Source of the DNA: Climacium dendroides
Lineage: Eukaryota > Streptophyta > Bryopsida > Hypnales > Climaciaceae
Direction: 5' to 3'
Assembly: GCA_950106755.1 (NCBI GenBank)
Contig: OX467083.1
Location: 25,601,029-25,665,028 of the forward strand
Length of the DNA stretch: 64,000 nt
Shown here: positions 24,401-35,711 of the stretch, piece after piece
Layout: each line of letters starts with the position of its first letter
Position numbering within the stretch: the first letter of the stretch is position 1
Notes under the pieces: generated by a model
The model's input: only the letters and a program-made list of their open reading frames with translations
What the model was told of the DNA's origin: nothing
Database searches by the model: none
Made by a program: the position numbers and the translations under genes

Positions 24401-25090
24401 GGAGGTGTACATTGAAAGCATACAATGATCACATGATGTACATTGGAAGCCACAATGATCACCTACATTGAAGCATGGTTGATTTGGTAATCAACCTATG
24501 GTTAAAAATATGGTGACGTATATAACAAGAATTGGTTGAATAGAATCTTTATGAAAAAAATTCATAATCATTTTATTTTTAGGAGAAAAAAGGAACAAAT
24601 TCTGGAACCCTCCTCAAATCTATTTGGGGGGGAATTTTCACCAAATGCATACTGGAAATACGGTAAATTGCTTAAGTGGTCGGAAAGAGGTTGGCTACCT
24701 TAAATACGGTAGTCACCAAATGCCTCAGTCAGCTACCAAAAGTTAAAACCAGTATTGTACTGTACTGGTACAAATTACATACTGGTATCGAAATAGTAGA
24801 CCCTACTACGATGAAGCTTTTCAATTCCCTAAATCAACTACTTAATATTTTGCACACTCTCACTGTTTGAAATTTAATACCTTGAACTTGAATGATAGTC
24901 ATCATATCATGCCAATAGCAACCTTATTCCTTGGGTACCGTATCCTTGTAAGAAATCAAGAAGAAACGAAATTATTCTTTCCACATTAATGTGAAGTTAT
25001 TCTATAAAATTATCTAAGGTCAATATCATTCTCTGCAGTGTCACATGATTCACATCTATGTGAAAAAATGAAGAACCAAGTTAAGACCAA
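21411..25090. other. AT-rich stretch between copies B and C, no supported gene
   Basis: Local duplications occur: a block ending GATCATTGGACACCATG repeated at 21,680-21,830, and a 35-36 bp unit with ACAATTCCATATATACTA repeated at about 22,139-22,210. A stretch at 23,930-24,090 is rich in CATATCC-type words. A tRNA A-box-like word (TAGCTCACATGG) at about 24,357 may mark a SINE fragment. The frame at 22,927-23,130 has no recognised domain. Confidence 0.6.
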
Positions 25091-25098
25091 ATGAATCC

Positions 25099-25143
25099 CT
25101 TGGACTTCACATTGATCTTCGTCCCTTCACCTTCAACGCTGAG
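25099..25143 (+). promoter_or_regulatory. Conserved 5' leader block of copy C
   Basis: This 45-base block agrees with the copy B block at about 38 positions. It lies about 250 bases before the copy C start. The ATGAATCC preceding it is shared with copy B, but an indel changes the frame. Confidence 0.6.
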
Positions 25144-25346
25144 AAACCAGAGCACATTCGGCAAAGACACAGCATCATTTCCTTAGAGTCGATCTCGGAC
25201 AGTCTCAAGCAACAGGATTCGCTCGTTAATTAACGGTGCTCTCTGAACTTACTGCATTTCCATGCATGCTCTAGACGCCCTTCACTAACGTGTAGCAATT
25301 AAGAAAAGCTGTTGATTTCATCTCCTAACTAATGCACTAGGGCATC

Positions 25347-25619
25347 ATGACACTTACATGCGACTCCTGCGAGAAGGGCTTGTCGATCTGCATTGGGATC
25401 GCCATTGTTGCCGTGTTCTCGATCCAGTTTGTCTTGTACATCATCCGTTTCGCAGTCAGTAAGGTCGCGCTCTTTCGAGAGCTTGCTCGAGTTTCACAGA
25501 CTCCAGTCGCATCCCCAGCCCCAGCCCAGCCGGAAGGCGTGAAAAGTTTAGTGGTTGGCGCACATTCCCACCCACCACTTCCTGCTATGGTGTCTCCTCG
25601 AGACCTTCTTGTCAACTGA
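25347..25619 (+). CDS. Small single-pass membrane protein, copy C
   Basis: This frame encodes 90 residues. It has a short head with two Cys (CDSCEKG), a membrane span at about residues 11-33 (LSICIGIAIVAVFSIQFVL), a basic amphipathic stretch (RFAVSKVALFRELARV) and a Pro/Ala-rich tail. The start lies in the shared GGCATCATGA context. Leader block, AATTAAGAAAAGCT motif and stop-codon surroundings match copy B, about 5 kb to the left in the same orientation. The three copies look like an old tandem and inverted duplication in which the protein layout is kept but residues diverge strongly. I do not recognise the family. An overlapping minus-strand frame at 25337-25636 is taken as a shadow. Confidence 0.6.
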   Translation: MTLTCDSCEKGLSICIGIAIVAVFSIQFVLYIIRFAVSKVALFRELARVSQTPVASPAPAQPEGVKSLVVGAHSHPPLPAMVSPRDLLVN

Positions 25620-27480
25620 AGTAACTTGCAAACCAAATACTAGGCTGTCAATTGACACGTATCACCTTTGTATCAATGGCAGGATTTCCCATCAATAACA
25701 CATTCATGAGCACATGAGCACATTCCAGCAGAATAAATTAGAATTTATGTCAGCGCCCTAATTCGATATGACAAGTCGATCGATCGCAATTGTCCACAGC
25801 CTGTTGGGAGGCTTAGTATTGATCCTCCACAGATCGATTGGTAGTCCACCAATTAGCAACTTTGTCGGGAGTCCTTCATTATGAATAAAGTAACCCATTA
25901 TCTGCTGCTGTCGGTCTGTTAACTAACGTGATTTGAGAATTGAAGTAACTATTCCTCAACGGAGTTAAGAGCATCAATTGCAAGAGGCTGAGGTCGATTT
26001 TCTGTTTGTCTGGAAGTCTAGTTTAATTGTTCGGAATTCGAATTGGGTTTCTTCCTGGTTTCTTCCGGGATGCTTTGACGATCCCTGTACTGTACATGAA
26101 GACCTAGTGCGGTCCAGTCCTTAAGATGCGCTTCGATGCGGGCTTCGATGACCCTCGAAGGCTTGAAACCCATATGGGAGAGAGTTTCCAAATCTAAGAT
26201 CAGTCACATTTTCAACATAATTCCACTTGTAATTGGTCAATTTATTATTTATGAGGCACATTTGATGCGCAGGGTGTGAAAAACTGTGAACCAAGAAATT
26301 GGAAGGCTTGTCAAATACAGATATAAAATTATAGCATGTCGGTTTGTCCGTCCGGGGGTGGTGATGCCCTAAGGTCAATTTATGGCATGGCGTTTTGATG
26401 TATGAACTCTTGTGTGGGGGTACTGTATTGGTCCGAAAAAATTTCCCTTCATGTTTTTTCAGTGCTATTTCAAACGGACTTTGCACCAGAAAATGGAACA
26501 AGGCTTGCGTCAGTTAGTTGACAATCAAGCCCGTCAGATCTCTGAGACTCTTTGAAAGAGTGCACTCAAACGGAGGTGCACTCTTTATGATTCCAAACTC
26601 TCTTTCACATCCGCCTCCCCAATCGCAACATGCCATGCTGCGAAGAAAATGACAAGTACGGGTAACGCTCAATTTTTTCTTTATTACTCTTCTGAGCCCT
26701 AAAAATTAAAGGTCGGAGTTTTGGATTCGGTGCAGCAAGGACCTTTTGACGTGCGAAACTGAGAGTACTACGTACGGAGGGCTCAAACGAAAACAACCTG
26801 AAAAACGTGGGCTCAGTCATCATCCAGGTGCCTCAAGCCTGGCATGGATTGCAAGCTCCACAACGCCAAGCGCGCGCGCGTAATCGTGGCACCACTCCAA
26901 GCAGCTACAAATCAGAGGCTTTCTTCGCCAGAAACAATACAGATTGGCAGGACAGTGTCTTACTTCCGCCGTCACGGTACTTGAGTTCGTTCGAATTGAA
27001 GGAATTCTCGCAGAGTTCCGATCCATCAAATGGACGGCGACGAGGCCTGCGTAACCTGCAGCGGCCCTCCGAAGCTCCTGACGCGGACTGTTGTAAACTT
27101 TGAGTCCCGGGAACCAAAAAGCCGTCAGTTCACGCCAACTACTCTGACGCCACCTCAGCAAAAATAGGACCACGTCAGCGGCCACGTCATTTGGACGGAG
27201 ACTTTCGTTCGTCGAGTTCGCCGTCCCGTCTTTCCCTCCAATGACTCTCTTCTGCTCTTCGATTAAGCTTACAAGCTTCAGTGGCAGTGTTGCACAACCA
27301 GGAGGAGCATTTCGCCTTAGGTGCACAAGTTCTGATTACTAAAGAGGTTTGAAACAAATAACTCGCTCGACTCTTTTTTTCGCCAGGAATTTTGTATCGC
27401 TAGCCCTAGCTGCTTGTTGAGCAGGCATGTGAATTGGACTAGTGTCTGAGTGCTTGGTAGACAAGGAGGTGAATCGGTAG
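25620..27480. other. Intergenic region upstream of the RFWD3 gene
   Basis: No supported gene is present. A compact hairpin (arms AAAGAGTGCAC at 26555-26565 and its complement at 26576-26586) is present. The part from about 26,600 is less AT-rich and probably includes the promoter of the next gene. Overlapping frames of up to 168 codons on both strands there have no recognisable domain. Confidence 0.5.
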
Positions 27481-27487
27481 GGATGAA

Positions 27488-27500
27488 ATTAGGGTTTGGG
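27488..27500 (+). promoter_or_regulatory. Telo-box-like motif before the RFWD3 start
   Basis: ATTAGGGTTTGGG lies about 50 bases before the start codon, probably in the 5' untranslated region or core promoter. In plants such telo boxes (AAACCCTAA and its complement) are enriched near the transcription start of growth- and translation-related genes. Confidence 0.4.
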
Positions 27501-27548
27501 AGTAGAGAGGATTGGAGGAATGCGTTGTGAAGGAGACTGAGGAAGAGG

Positions 27549-30500
27549 ATGAAGGAGGATGGCGAGATTGCGGGTGATGGCCTGCATTCTTCCAAGCGCC
27601 TCCGTCTCTCCATTCTTCGATCTCAGAACAGGGGGCGTTCTCGTAGTCTCTCGGATTCAGCTGGTCCGTCCCACGGCGCTTCAACGTCTTCAGCTGCTGT
27701 GAATTTGCCTTCAGTTCCCCATTGTAGTGTGCAAGTGGGAGTCGACGACAATGTCAGGGAGTCTAGCATTGAAGCAGGTACACCTCTATTCTTGAGCCCA
27801 GTCTTTGGCTGACCTGAAATCGGTTAGAGGACATGTCTTTGGGTCTCGAAAATTTTTAATTGAAAAATAATTAGCATATTTATTGCATCAGAAATCCAGG
27901 TCAGGTAGGATGCAAGCATGTGGAATTGAGGGGAAATAAGCATTCATGGCTGAGTATTTTCGTCTAGATTGGAATGAGTGTATGACTATGGGATATTCTG
28001 GAATGATTTTAGATGTTTTATGCGGTTTGAAACAGCAAACTTGTTCTTGTTTTTCACTGCTGATTACGACATCACTTTTGTGCCCCGAGAACGAGAATTG
28101 GAATAGGCTATTCCGGCCCTCAAACAGTTCTCAAGGTTGTGCGCTTGCTGGATTTGTATGAGAGCTACTCCGAATTGAAGTGATCACCAGGCATGTGCTG
28201 ACGGCATTCTGAAGGTTGAATCGACTAATTAAGAAGACTCAAAGCAAGTGCATATACATGTTACGGAAGAGATTATGGAGATTGACATGATTTGGTTAAT
28301 GTGCAGAGCCAACATCGCTAAATGATTACTCTTGCAGACACGCCCTACAAAATACCTTCCCTATCGGGACCGTCGATGATTCTGCCCCCGGCAATGAAGA
28401 AAATCTCTCTGGTGTCGGTGACACCGGCCAGCAATCCACTGAGTCAGCCAATGGTTTGCTGCATATTCTCGGCGACGACCCTGGTGACGTTGCAAATCAA
28501 CAACGGGAACTCCATGGGAGGCAGCTTGAACATGGGTCAATCCACAGCATGGAGAGCATTCCAGCAGAGCCTGGAGTTGAAATATCTGCTGCAATAACTG
28601 TTGGCCCTGTTGTTCCACCTCATGGACACGATTATCCACTTTCATCGGAAGAAGACGAGGCAGATGATGCATGGCAGGGCGTCGATGTCTCAGGCAATTC
28701 ATTTGGCATTGAATTTTGGTTTCTGATTCGATTTGCTCGTATATAGATTTAATTCTATACGGCGTACTTGTTAAAGACATCAGCACAATCTATGTTTTGG
28801 GAGTAGTATGTATCTGTTTTGTCCTACATTTGGTGTTGTTGCTACTTCCAAGAGTAGGATCTAAAACAGTTTTGGTTTCATTTGCAGGAGATGGTCATAG
28901 GAACCACCTAGAACAAGAAGCGGACGTTGTAGCATTTCAAGAGATTGAATCAGAAGTGATACCTCGTGGTTCCCAGCAGCAAGATGAGACACTTTCTCAC
29001 AATGTGACGACATTTGGTCAATCTGAGACCCTAGCCCTGGGGCGTGAGTATCAACATTTTTTTATCAATCTGAAGTAGAGGTTGTCTTTTGTAAGTTGGG
29101 GGAGTGTAGATATTTCATGTCCTTAATCGTCTTGAAGTTCTTGAACCATTAGCAAGCTGATCCCTTCATTTTTAACAGACACTGACGTTTTGGAAACGAG
29201 TCTCGAGATTGTGGATGCCCATGAGACCGAGAGTGCAATCTTACATGCTGACGCACGCAACCAAGCCGTTGAGACGATAGAACTTTCTGAAGACGATGTG
29301 GATGCTGAATCAGCGAATCCAACGCTTACGGCTTCAGCATTTGCTGAACCTAGGCTGACAGCAGAAGATTTTGACGCTTTTGCACCCGATCCTCATCATT
29401 TTCCTCAGCCTGTGCCCAAAGGTGATGATCAGTCACTTCTTTTTGTTGACTTCTAAGTCGTTGTTCCATTTTATGCTTTCAGGTTGTATAATATTATGAC
29501 AACAGATTCTTGAAACCGCAGATTCATCTGCAGAAGCAGGAACCTCCAATCCTGAGCGATCTGGTACCCAGTTGGATTCAGAGGGCACTATATGTCCTAT
29601 TTGCATGGAGCCGTGGACGAACACGGGCAATCACCGCATCTGGTAAGCAGTGCAGGCATCTTGTCATTCACATCAGAATCTTTGGTTTCTGTTTCTATTT
29701 CATCACATGTAGGGCATTGAACTGTGAAGGGTACTGGTTAGAACTTTTCGTCGTATGCGTTGTTGCAGCAGATGACTCTGGCTTCGCGTAGAATCTAGCA
29801 CGGTCCACATGAGACCCCAATTTAGTATTTTGGGTAAACTGTGTGCAAAGCGTGTCAACTGCATTAGAGAGAAATACTAAAGGTTCACTTTTGTCACTAT
29901 GATGCAGCTCCTTAGCGTGTGGGCACCTGTTCGGGAAGGCTTGCATCAAGCGTTGGCTGAAACTGGCTGGCAGAAAACAGGGCAAGGTCAGTTTTTCCTA
30001 TCTTTCCCTAGAGTGTCTACTTGTAATTGCAGTACCTAGATCTTTAGGATTCAACAAGACTCTTATGCTTCAAGTGCCCGTTGGATTTTCCAAGATTAGG
30101 TTAATTCTGCATTGTTTGTAGTTTTAATCTATGTGATGTTCTCTTTGATAGTGTCCACATTGCAACAAGAGGGCGAGAGCTGAGGATCTTCGAACTTTGT
30201 ACGTTTCTCGTATTGCAGTAGTCGATGGGGAGACTCAGTTGTATATGGAGGTGCCCACTGCTTCTTTCTTTGTTTGTTTTTTGAACTTTGTCTGCTTCTG
30301 CACTAATGAGCTACCCTGACTGATAAGGTGGTGAATAGGAGATATAGCCACTGTCCAAGTCTATATGGTAGGTTGTGTTAGCTATCGAGAATTACATCAA
30401 CACTAAAACGGATATTCACGAAGATGTTCGGTAATCGTTGATGGCTAGTGGGCAGTCAGTGAAAGGACTCCCTTGCACTGACTTTAAACGAAGAAATATG

Positions 30501-33500
30501 TACGAAGAAATTAGCGAAGATGCCAAGCTTTGCTTTTGCTATGTTTCTTGATTCGCAAATCACATCACTTTTCACGTTTGGTTGAAATACAGCATTAGCA
30601 ACATGGTTATCATAATGTGTTCAATACAAAGCTCTTTGGTTCGAAGGTCTCCATCAGTGCAAATAGTGGGATATGTCATTGTTTTAGAAAAAGAGAAGGA
30701 CATTTGTCGGCGCTACAAGCAATTTAGAATTGTAGGCGCTACAATTCTGTCGGAGCGCAATACCATCATTTCTGTGGCAGGATCTTCAGATTACATTACA
30801 CATGATACAGGCTAATGAGTTTCTTTGTACTCAACTTGCTTGTGTTTTGTTTGTTTTGGGGCTTTAGGAAGCTGGTCTGTTGCGCACTGAAAATGAGCAA
30901 CTGAAGAAGCAGGTAAAGATTTGGAAATTTATTTCTCGACTTTCATTCAGTTTTGAGCAATTGGATTTTACTGTGTTTAATTGTGCTCGCATGGCATTTG
31001 TTATGCATAATAGTACTGGAAGTCTGCTCTTGTATGAGCAAGAGTTACGTTGATCATTGACCCATCGAGTACAATAATGATTAGCATAATCTGATGGCAA
31101 GTAAAAACCTGCGAATTGCAATGGTGTTTATTTGATGAGCATTGATTTGACTGTCTGGAAGAACCGTGCACCTTGTTAGGTATGAATTGCTTTCAGCTGT
31201 GGTTTATGTTCGATTTGCTTGCTGAAAAACACACACCTTTGCCACTCTTATAGGTTGTCGACCTACGAGAAGAAGTTCGTCGCACTCAGGTTTGTGGTTG
31301 CGGTCGTCCTGTCTCCCTGTAATCTTTTTGCTGCATTCACTACCGTTGTGAACAAAAATACCCTGGAAGAAGCGCCTTTATTAACTTGAGAGACAAGTGG
31401 TGTGTAAGAGGAGATCTATTAATTTCATCGCATAGAAGATAATGTATCAAGCCTGTTGAAATACATTTGCTTTGGTGCGGATAAGTTAACTTCAACTTCA
31501 CCGATTCTCAATTGCGCAGACCCTGTTTAGAGCTTTAGCTGGAGATCAGCGTGACGCTTTTAGTATGTTCAGATCTTCAATTCCGAGGCCCCTGGATCAA
31601 CGAGGTCGTCCTACTTCTGAGAACAGAAGACACAACATAGCTCACCATGCCTCGCGTCCAGCCCCTCATGGGAGTATATTAGATGATCATTTCAGTCTTC
31701 AAAGTGGACGATCAACTAGGGAAAGGCCACAGGTTGAGCACCTCTTATTCGCGAGAAATACAGAAGAGTTCACGTCACGGTCAAATCCACAAGATCAGCA
31801 ACACTGGAGGCGATTCGATAGCAGGAACTCAGAAGAGAGTCGTGGACTTGAAATGGGATTCGTTTTACAGGTGCGGCTGGTCATGCTCGTTCACTGAAGA
31901 TTGTATCGATTTCTATGTCCCCTGATTGTCTTAACATCTAGTTTTACACTTGAATAATGTTCTCATGGGTATACTATGGCAGGATGAGAAGTCATTGAAT
32001 GGAGCAAAGGTCTTTGACATGGACGCTCAGAGTCAATTACTCCTTGTTTCTGGGAGACCACCGGATTGCGAGACCAGCTCTGGTTTAACAAAAGTTTGCA
32101 CCTCCTCTACTCCTGGTCATTTATTTCATCATGTTGACGACTTGCAGTTCGCTTTGGTTCAGGGTAGAGGACAATTTTCCTGTCGCCTGGTGGCAGACTC
32201 GAATTTTCAATTATCTGCCCATCTGGTCAAACTCTTCTCAACTTAATATCATATTTCTAACTGTTAGGGTTTCACTGACGCCTGATGTTGTTTTGTAGAT
32301 AAATCTATTGGCTTTATCCGAAGGTGAATGTATAAGTCTTCCTTTTGGGACGGGTGCTATTCGTGACATCCGCATTGCTCCCTCTGGAACAAGAGCTCCA
32401 GGAAGACTAGCTTTGGTCGCTTCCCTAGGCAAGAAACTCTCTCTGTTTAGGTATTTTTTTCCGCCATGGCCATCTCATTACTATTTTCATGTACTGTAAA
32501 ACAATTCCTTTAATGCTCGATGAGTCATCCTTAAAAACGTCCAATGTCATGCTAATGAATCAAACAGTAACTTGAAGTTTCCTTGTTATTGCCTTGGATG
32601 CTTTCTATTTCTGGTATCATTCAGGAGGATTCTAATTTGTGTTGTGGCAGTTTGGAGACCAATAATGTTGTCACAACATACACGCTTCCGGTGGGACATC
32701 ATTCAATTCTGCTTCTATTAAACGTGTTGTCGTTTTTCTTGCTTCGTTCTCACAGTGGAAGTCCTTAGTGTTTCTCCTTCTTTGTTAGGCGTATCTTGGT
32801 GCTATTGCGTCTACTCAAATTACTTTTATTCAAACAGAGTTGTGTGTGCTTCGATATGCTAAGGGTCTTAATTTTTTTTGGATGCAGAGCCCGTCTTGGG
32901 CTTGCTCATGGGACCCATGCGATCCTAATCGAGTTTACACCGGTTTGCAGGTCTATGCTTGTCCTGATCTCTTTTGTAGGATCAAGACTTCCTATCAGAA
33001 ATATGGTGATAGATTATTGCTTTGTTTGAATACCGCTTCTTGTGACCATTAATCCTTGTCTGATGTCTTATTGCGTTGACAGAATGGAACATTGCTTACG
33101 TTTGATATGCGTCAAACCTCTTCACCACTAGACACCCTCAAGGGTCCGAACTCCACTCCTATACATACTTTACAATATGTTCCTGAGATTGGAAGGGCTA
33201 TTACTCATGACGATGGTACCAGCGGGAGCAGGGGCGGGGGACTTCTGAGTGCATCTTCCAACACACTTCTGTTCTGGCCTGGCATCGATCAACCGCAAGA
33301 AAAGAGGTTAGCGACTTGAGGTTTTTTCTAGACGACGAAGTTCAAAAATCATATCTTTTAGAAATATGTTTAAATTACTTGTTATCATTTCTCTTGTCAC
33401 GTTTCACTAATCAGGCTAGTCAGAGCAGAACAGAAGAAATTTGTTGCTTATTACACTACTTGTTTTGCAGACCGGTGTGTATATCTCAACCAGGAGGTTC

Positions 33501-34101
33501 ATCCGTCTGCGTATCAGTCTCCTACAATGCTGCAGTCGATGTAATGGTCGCATCTTTTAGACCCAAGCCAACCCCGGTGCCCTTGAATGACGGTGCATCT
33601 TCGTCCACTCCCTCAACATATTCACAGGCCGACTGGCCAAGTCAATCCACTTCAAGCGTACTTCCTGAGTCCGCCCCTACAGCATCTGTTAGTGTTCATG
33701 TCCCGACGCACTTTTCCTACGTCCGAACGTCGGGACCTGCAGCAGACAACAGCACAGCGTCAGGAACGAACAATACTTCATGGGAGCAACATGGTCCAAT
33801 GGTGGGTCACAAGAGCCAGGCTGTGCTGTCAAGGACTGCAATCGTGAATGAATGGACAAATGGGCGACCATCACAATTTGAGGCAGGTGATGCTCGTCCG
33901 GGCTGTCTGTTTGCATCCGGAGACGAGGGTAGCAAATCCGTTTGGCTGTGGGATTTGGCCACGCCGACAGCCAAGCAAATGCTCACATCGCATCCATCGC
34001 CTGTGCTGGACGTTCGAACAGCACACGTTGCAGGCGTGGACCTCTTGGGGTGCATCAGTGAGCGAACGTTGCATCTCTATAGGAGATCATTATATAGGTA
34101 G
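27549..34101 (+). CDS. RFWD3: RING finger and WD40 E3 ubiquitin ligase, RFWD3-type
   Basis: Sixteen exons join in phase to 988 residues: 27549-27777, 28307-28693, 28888-29043, 29179-29421, 29522-29642, 29908-29986, 30152-30250, 30868-30912, 31254-31289, 31520-31870, 31983-32093, 32299-32450, 32651-32690, 32888-32950, 33083-33306, 33471-34101. The N-terminus is acidic and Ser-rich and poorly conserved. The RING is at about 363-409 (ICPICMEPW, CGHLFG, CPHC); the FG after the His is a mark of this family. A coiled coil follows (EAGLLRTENEQLKKQ), then a WD40 domain with SLETNNVV, SWACSWDP, VYTGLQNG and LLFWPG blocks. Animal RFWD3 ubiquitylates RPA in interstrand crosslink repair. A similar nuclear DNA-repair role is likely here. 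Intron 2 appears to be GC-AG. Confidence 0.93.
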
Positions 34102-35388
34102 TTTCTTTTTTACAGTTGATTGTAATTATGCAAAGGAACGACCTCAACTCATTACAGCTTTTCTAAAAGAAATTAGTTCAGGCCAACTGGCATATAACCG
34201 GAGTACATAGAAGTCTTATCTCTTTTAGCGTCTATGGTACGAGATCTTTTAAGAGAGCAAGAATTTAAGCCCTTTGATTATTACACATAATGGAGTTTCC
34301 GATGATACGGGTGAGTTAGCCTAGTTTCATTGGTATGAAGGCGGAATCCAATTCCTACTCCTGGTCATGCTCTCCTACTTTTCTTTTCTACTCTGGTATT
34401 ACGACATTGACAGCAACTATGCTAAAGGAATTTGAAAGGGAAACAGTAGCAGAGCATGGCCAGCAGGACAGGAGTAGGACTTGGATTCTTGTGGAGGAGC
34501 GGTTCTGATCCTAAAGCCTTCGGTGTTCGCTACATTCTCGTAAGATTATTCAGCAGTTCTAGGAGGGTGTCTTTGGACTTCATTCAAAAGAAAAATTTAT
34601 TCAGGAACATGGAGAATTCATGGAAAATCATTACACTATTGAAGAAGAGCACTATTGTACTCTCAAGTTCAATTGTGCGAGACACACCTTGTATTGTACT
34701 CTCAAGTTCAATTGTGCGAGACACACCTTGGTTGGTTTATATTCCATGTTCATTTGATTATTTGCTATTGGAAGAAAGTGTCTTCTTTGCTTTGACATTA
34801 GTACAATTTTGAAGATGAATTTTTTGTAACTCTTAACCAAATTTAATGTCATTCAAAGGATCCAATTGCTAATCATAAGATACTTGACACTTCTTGTGTC
34901 AAGTATGGATACCTATTCATTTGGAATAGGGCATATTTGTAGCATCTTTGAAATATTGCTATCAAAATATTTTAATTAATTAATAAATAAAAGGGTCAAA
35001 TACTTTAATATTTGACATACAAATAGGTATTCACCCACATCCCTAGTGCAATGTGCAATTGGTTGGTAGGGTCTACTTTTCCTTGAAAACCAAAGATGGA
35101 TGATTTTAGCTTACAATTGGTAGGTTCAAACACTCACAATTTCAAGAAAAACAAATTCATGTTTACTCCACCCAAGTTATATATGATTTCCAAGAATTTC
35201 CAATTTCTTCTTCTTCTTTTTTGGCACTTTACACACATACATTAAAAAAACAGAGTACTCTTTAGAAACTGTTTTCTGCCAAATATTTCTAACCAAATAT
35301 TTCAACCTACACTAATTCAAAATAATATGAGGTTGGTAAGTTCGAGTCACCTACACTTAATCCGTGTAGGGAGTTTGTAAAGGCAGAG
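34102..35388. other. Intergenic region between RFWD3 and EF-Tu genes
   Basis: No gene is supported. A 39-bp unit is duplicated in tandem (34653-34691 and 34692-34730, containing CTCAAGTTCAATTGTGCGAG). A small hairpin (ATACTTGACAC and its complement) lies at about 34,880-34,906. A stretch with GTTCGAGTCAC at about 35,340 resembles a polymerase III B box, but no A box was found at the right distance. Confidence 0.6.
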
Positions 35389-35404
35389 GGGTTTAGGGTT
35401 TAAG
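35389..35404 (+). promoter_or_regulatory. Telo box upstream of mitochondrial EF-Tu
   Basis: GGGTTTAGGGTTTAAG lies about 310 bases before the start codon. Telo boxes are characteristic of plant promoters of translation-machinery genes, which fits EF-Tu. Confidence 0.55.
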
Positions 35405-35711
35405 GCTTTCTTCGAGCTCATCCCAGTCCTCAGTTTCTACTGCCCGATCTGTCGTGGCCACATTGCTGGCCCCGCAGAAATTTGGTCGTCTTCGCGTGTG
35501 CGATCATTGTCGCCTGGATCGTTTCCAGGATTGCTGCTCTCTGTATGAGCGATATTTTTCAATTTTAGGACCTGGAATGCGGTGGTGAACGATGCATGAC
35601 GGAGAAGAGGAGGCCTTTGGAACTAAGGCTCTGCATTAGGGCTTGGGAGGAGCGTTGGTTGATTGATTGATTGATTGAAATAGTGTTTGCAAGAAGTGTT
35701 AGAATTTGGCC

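Noticed and set aside
26820..27326. 168-codon minus-strand frame upstream of RFWD3
   Set aside because: Overlaps other frames in promoter-like, less AT-rich DNA; no domain or splice support.
28322..28597. Alternative frame through RFWD3 exon 2
   Set aside because: It stops inside the exon, whereas the other frame, entered from the acceptor at 28307, continues in phase and has the acidic SSEEDEADDAW stretch.
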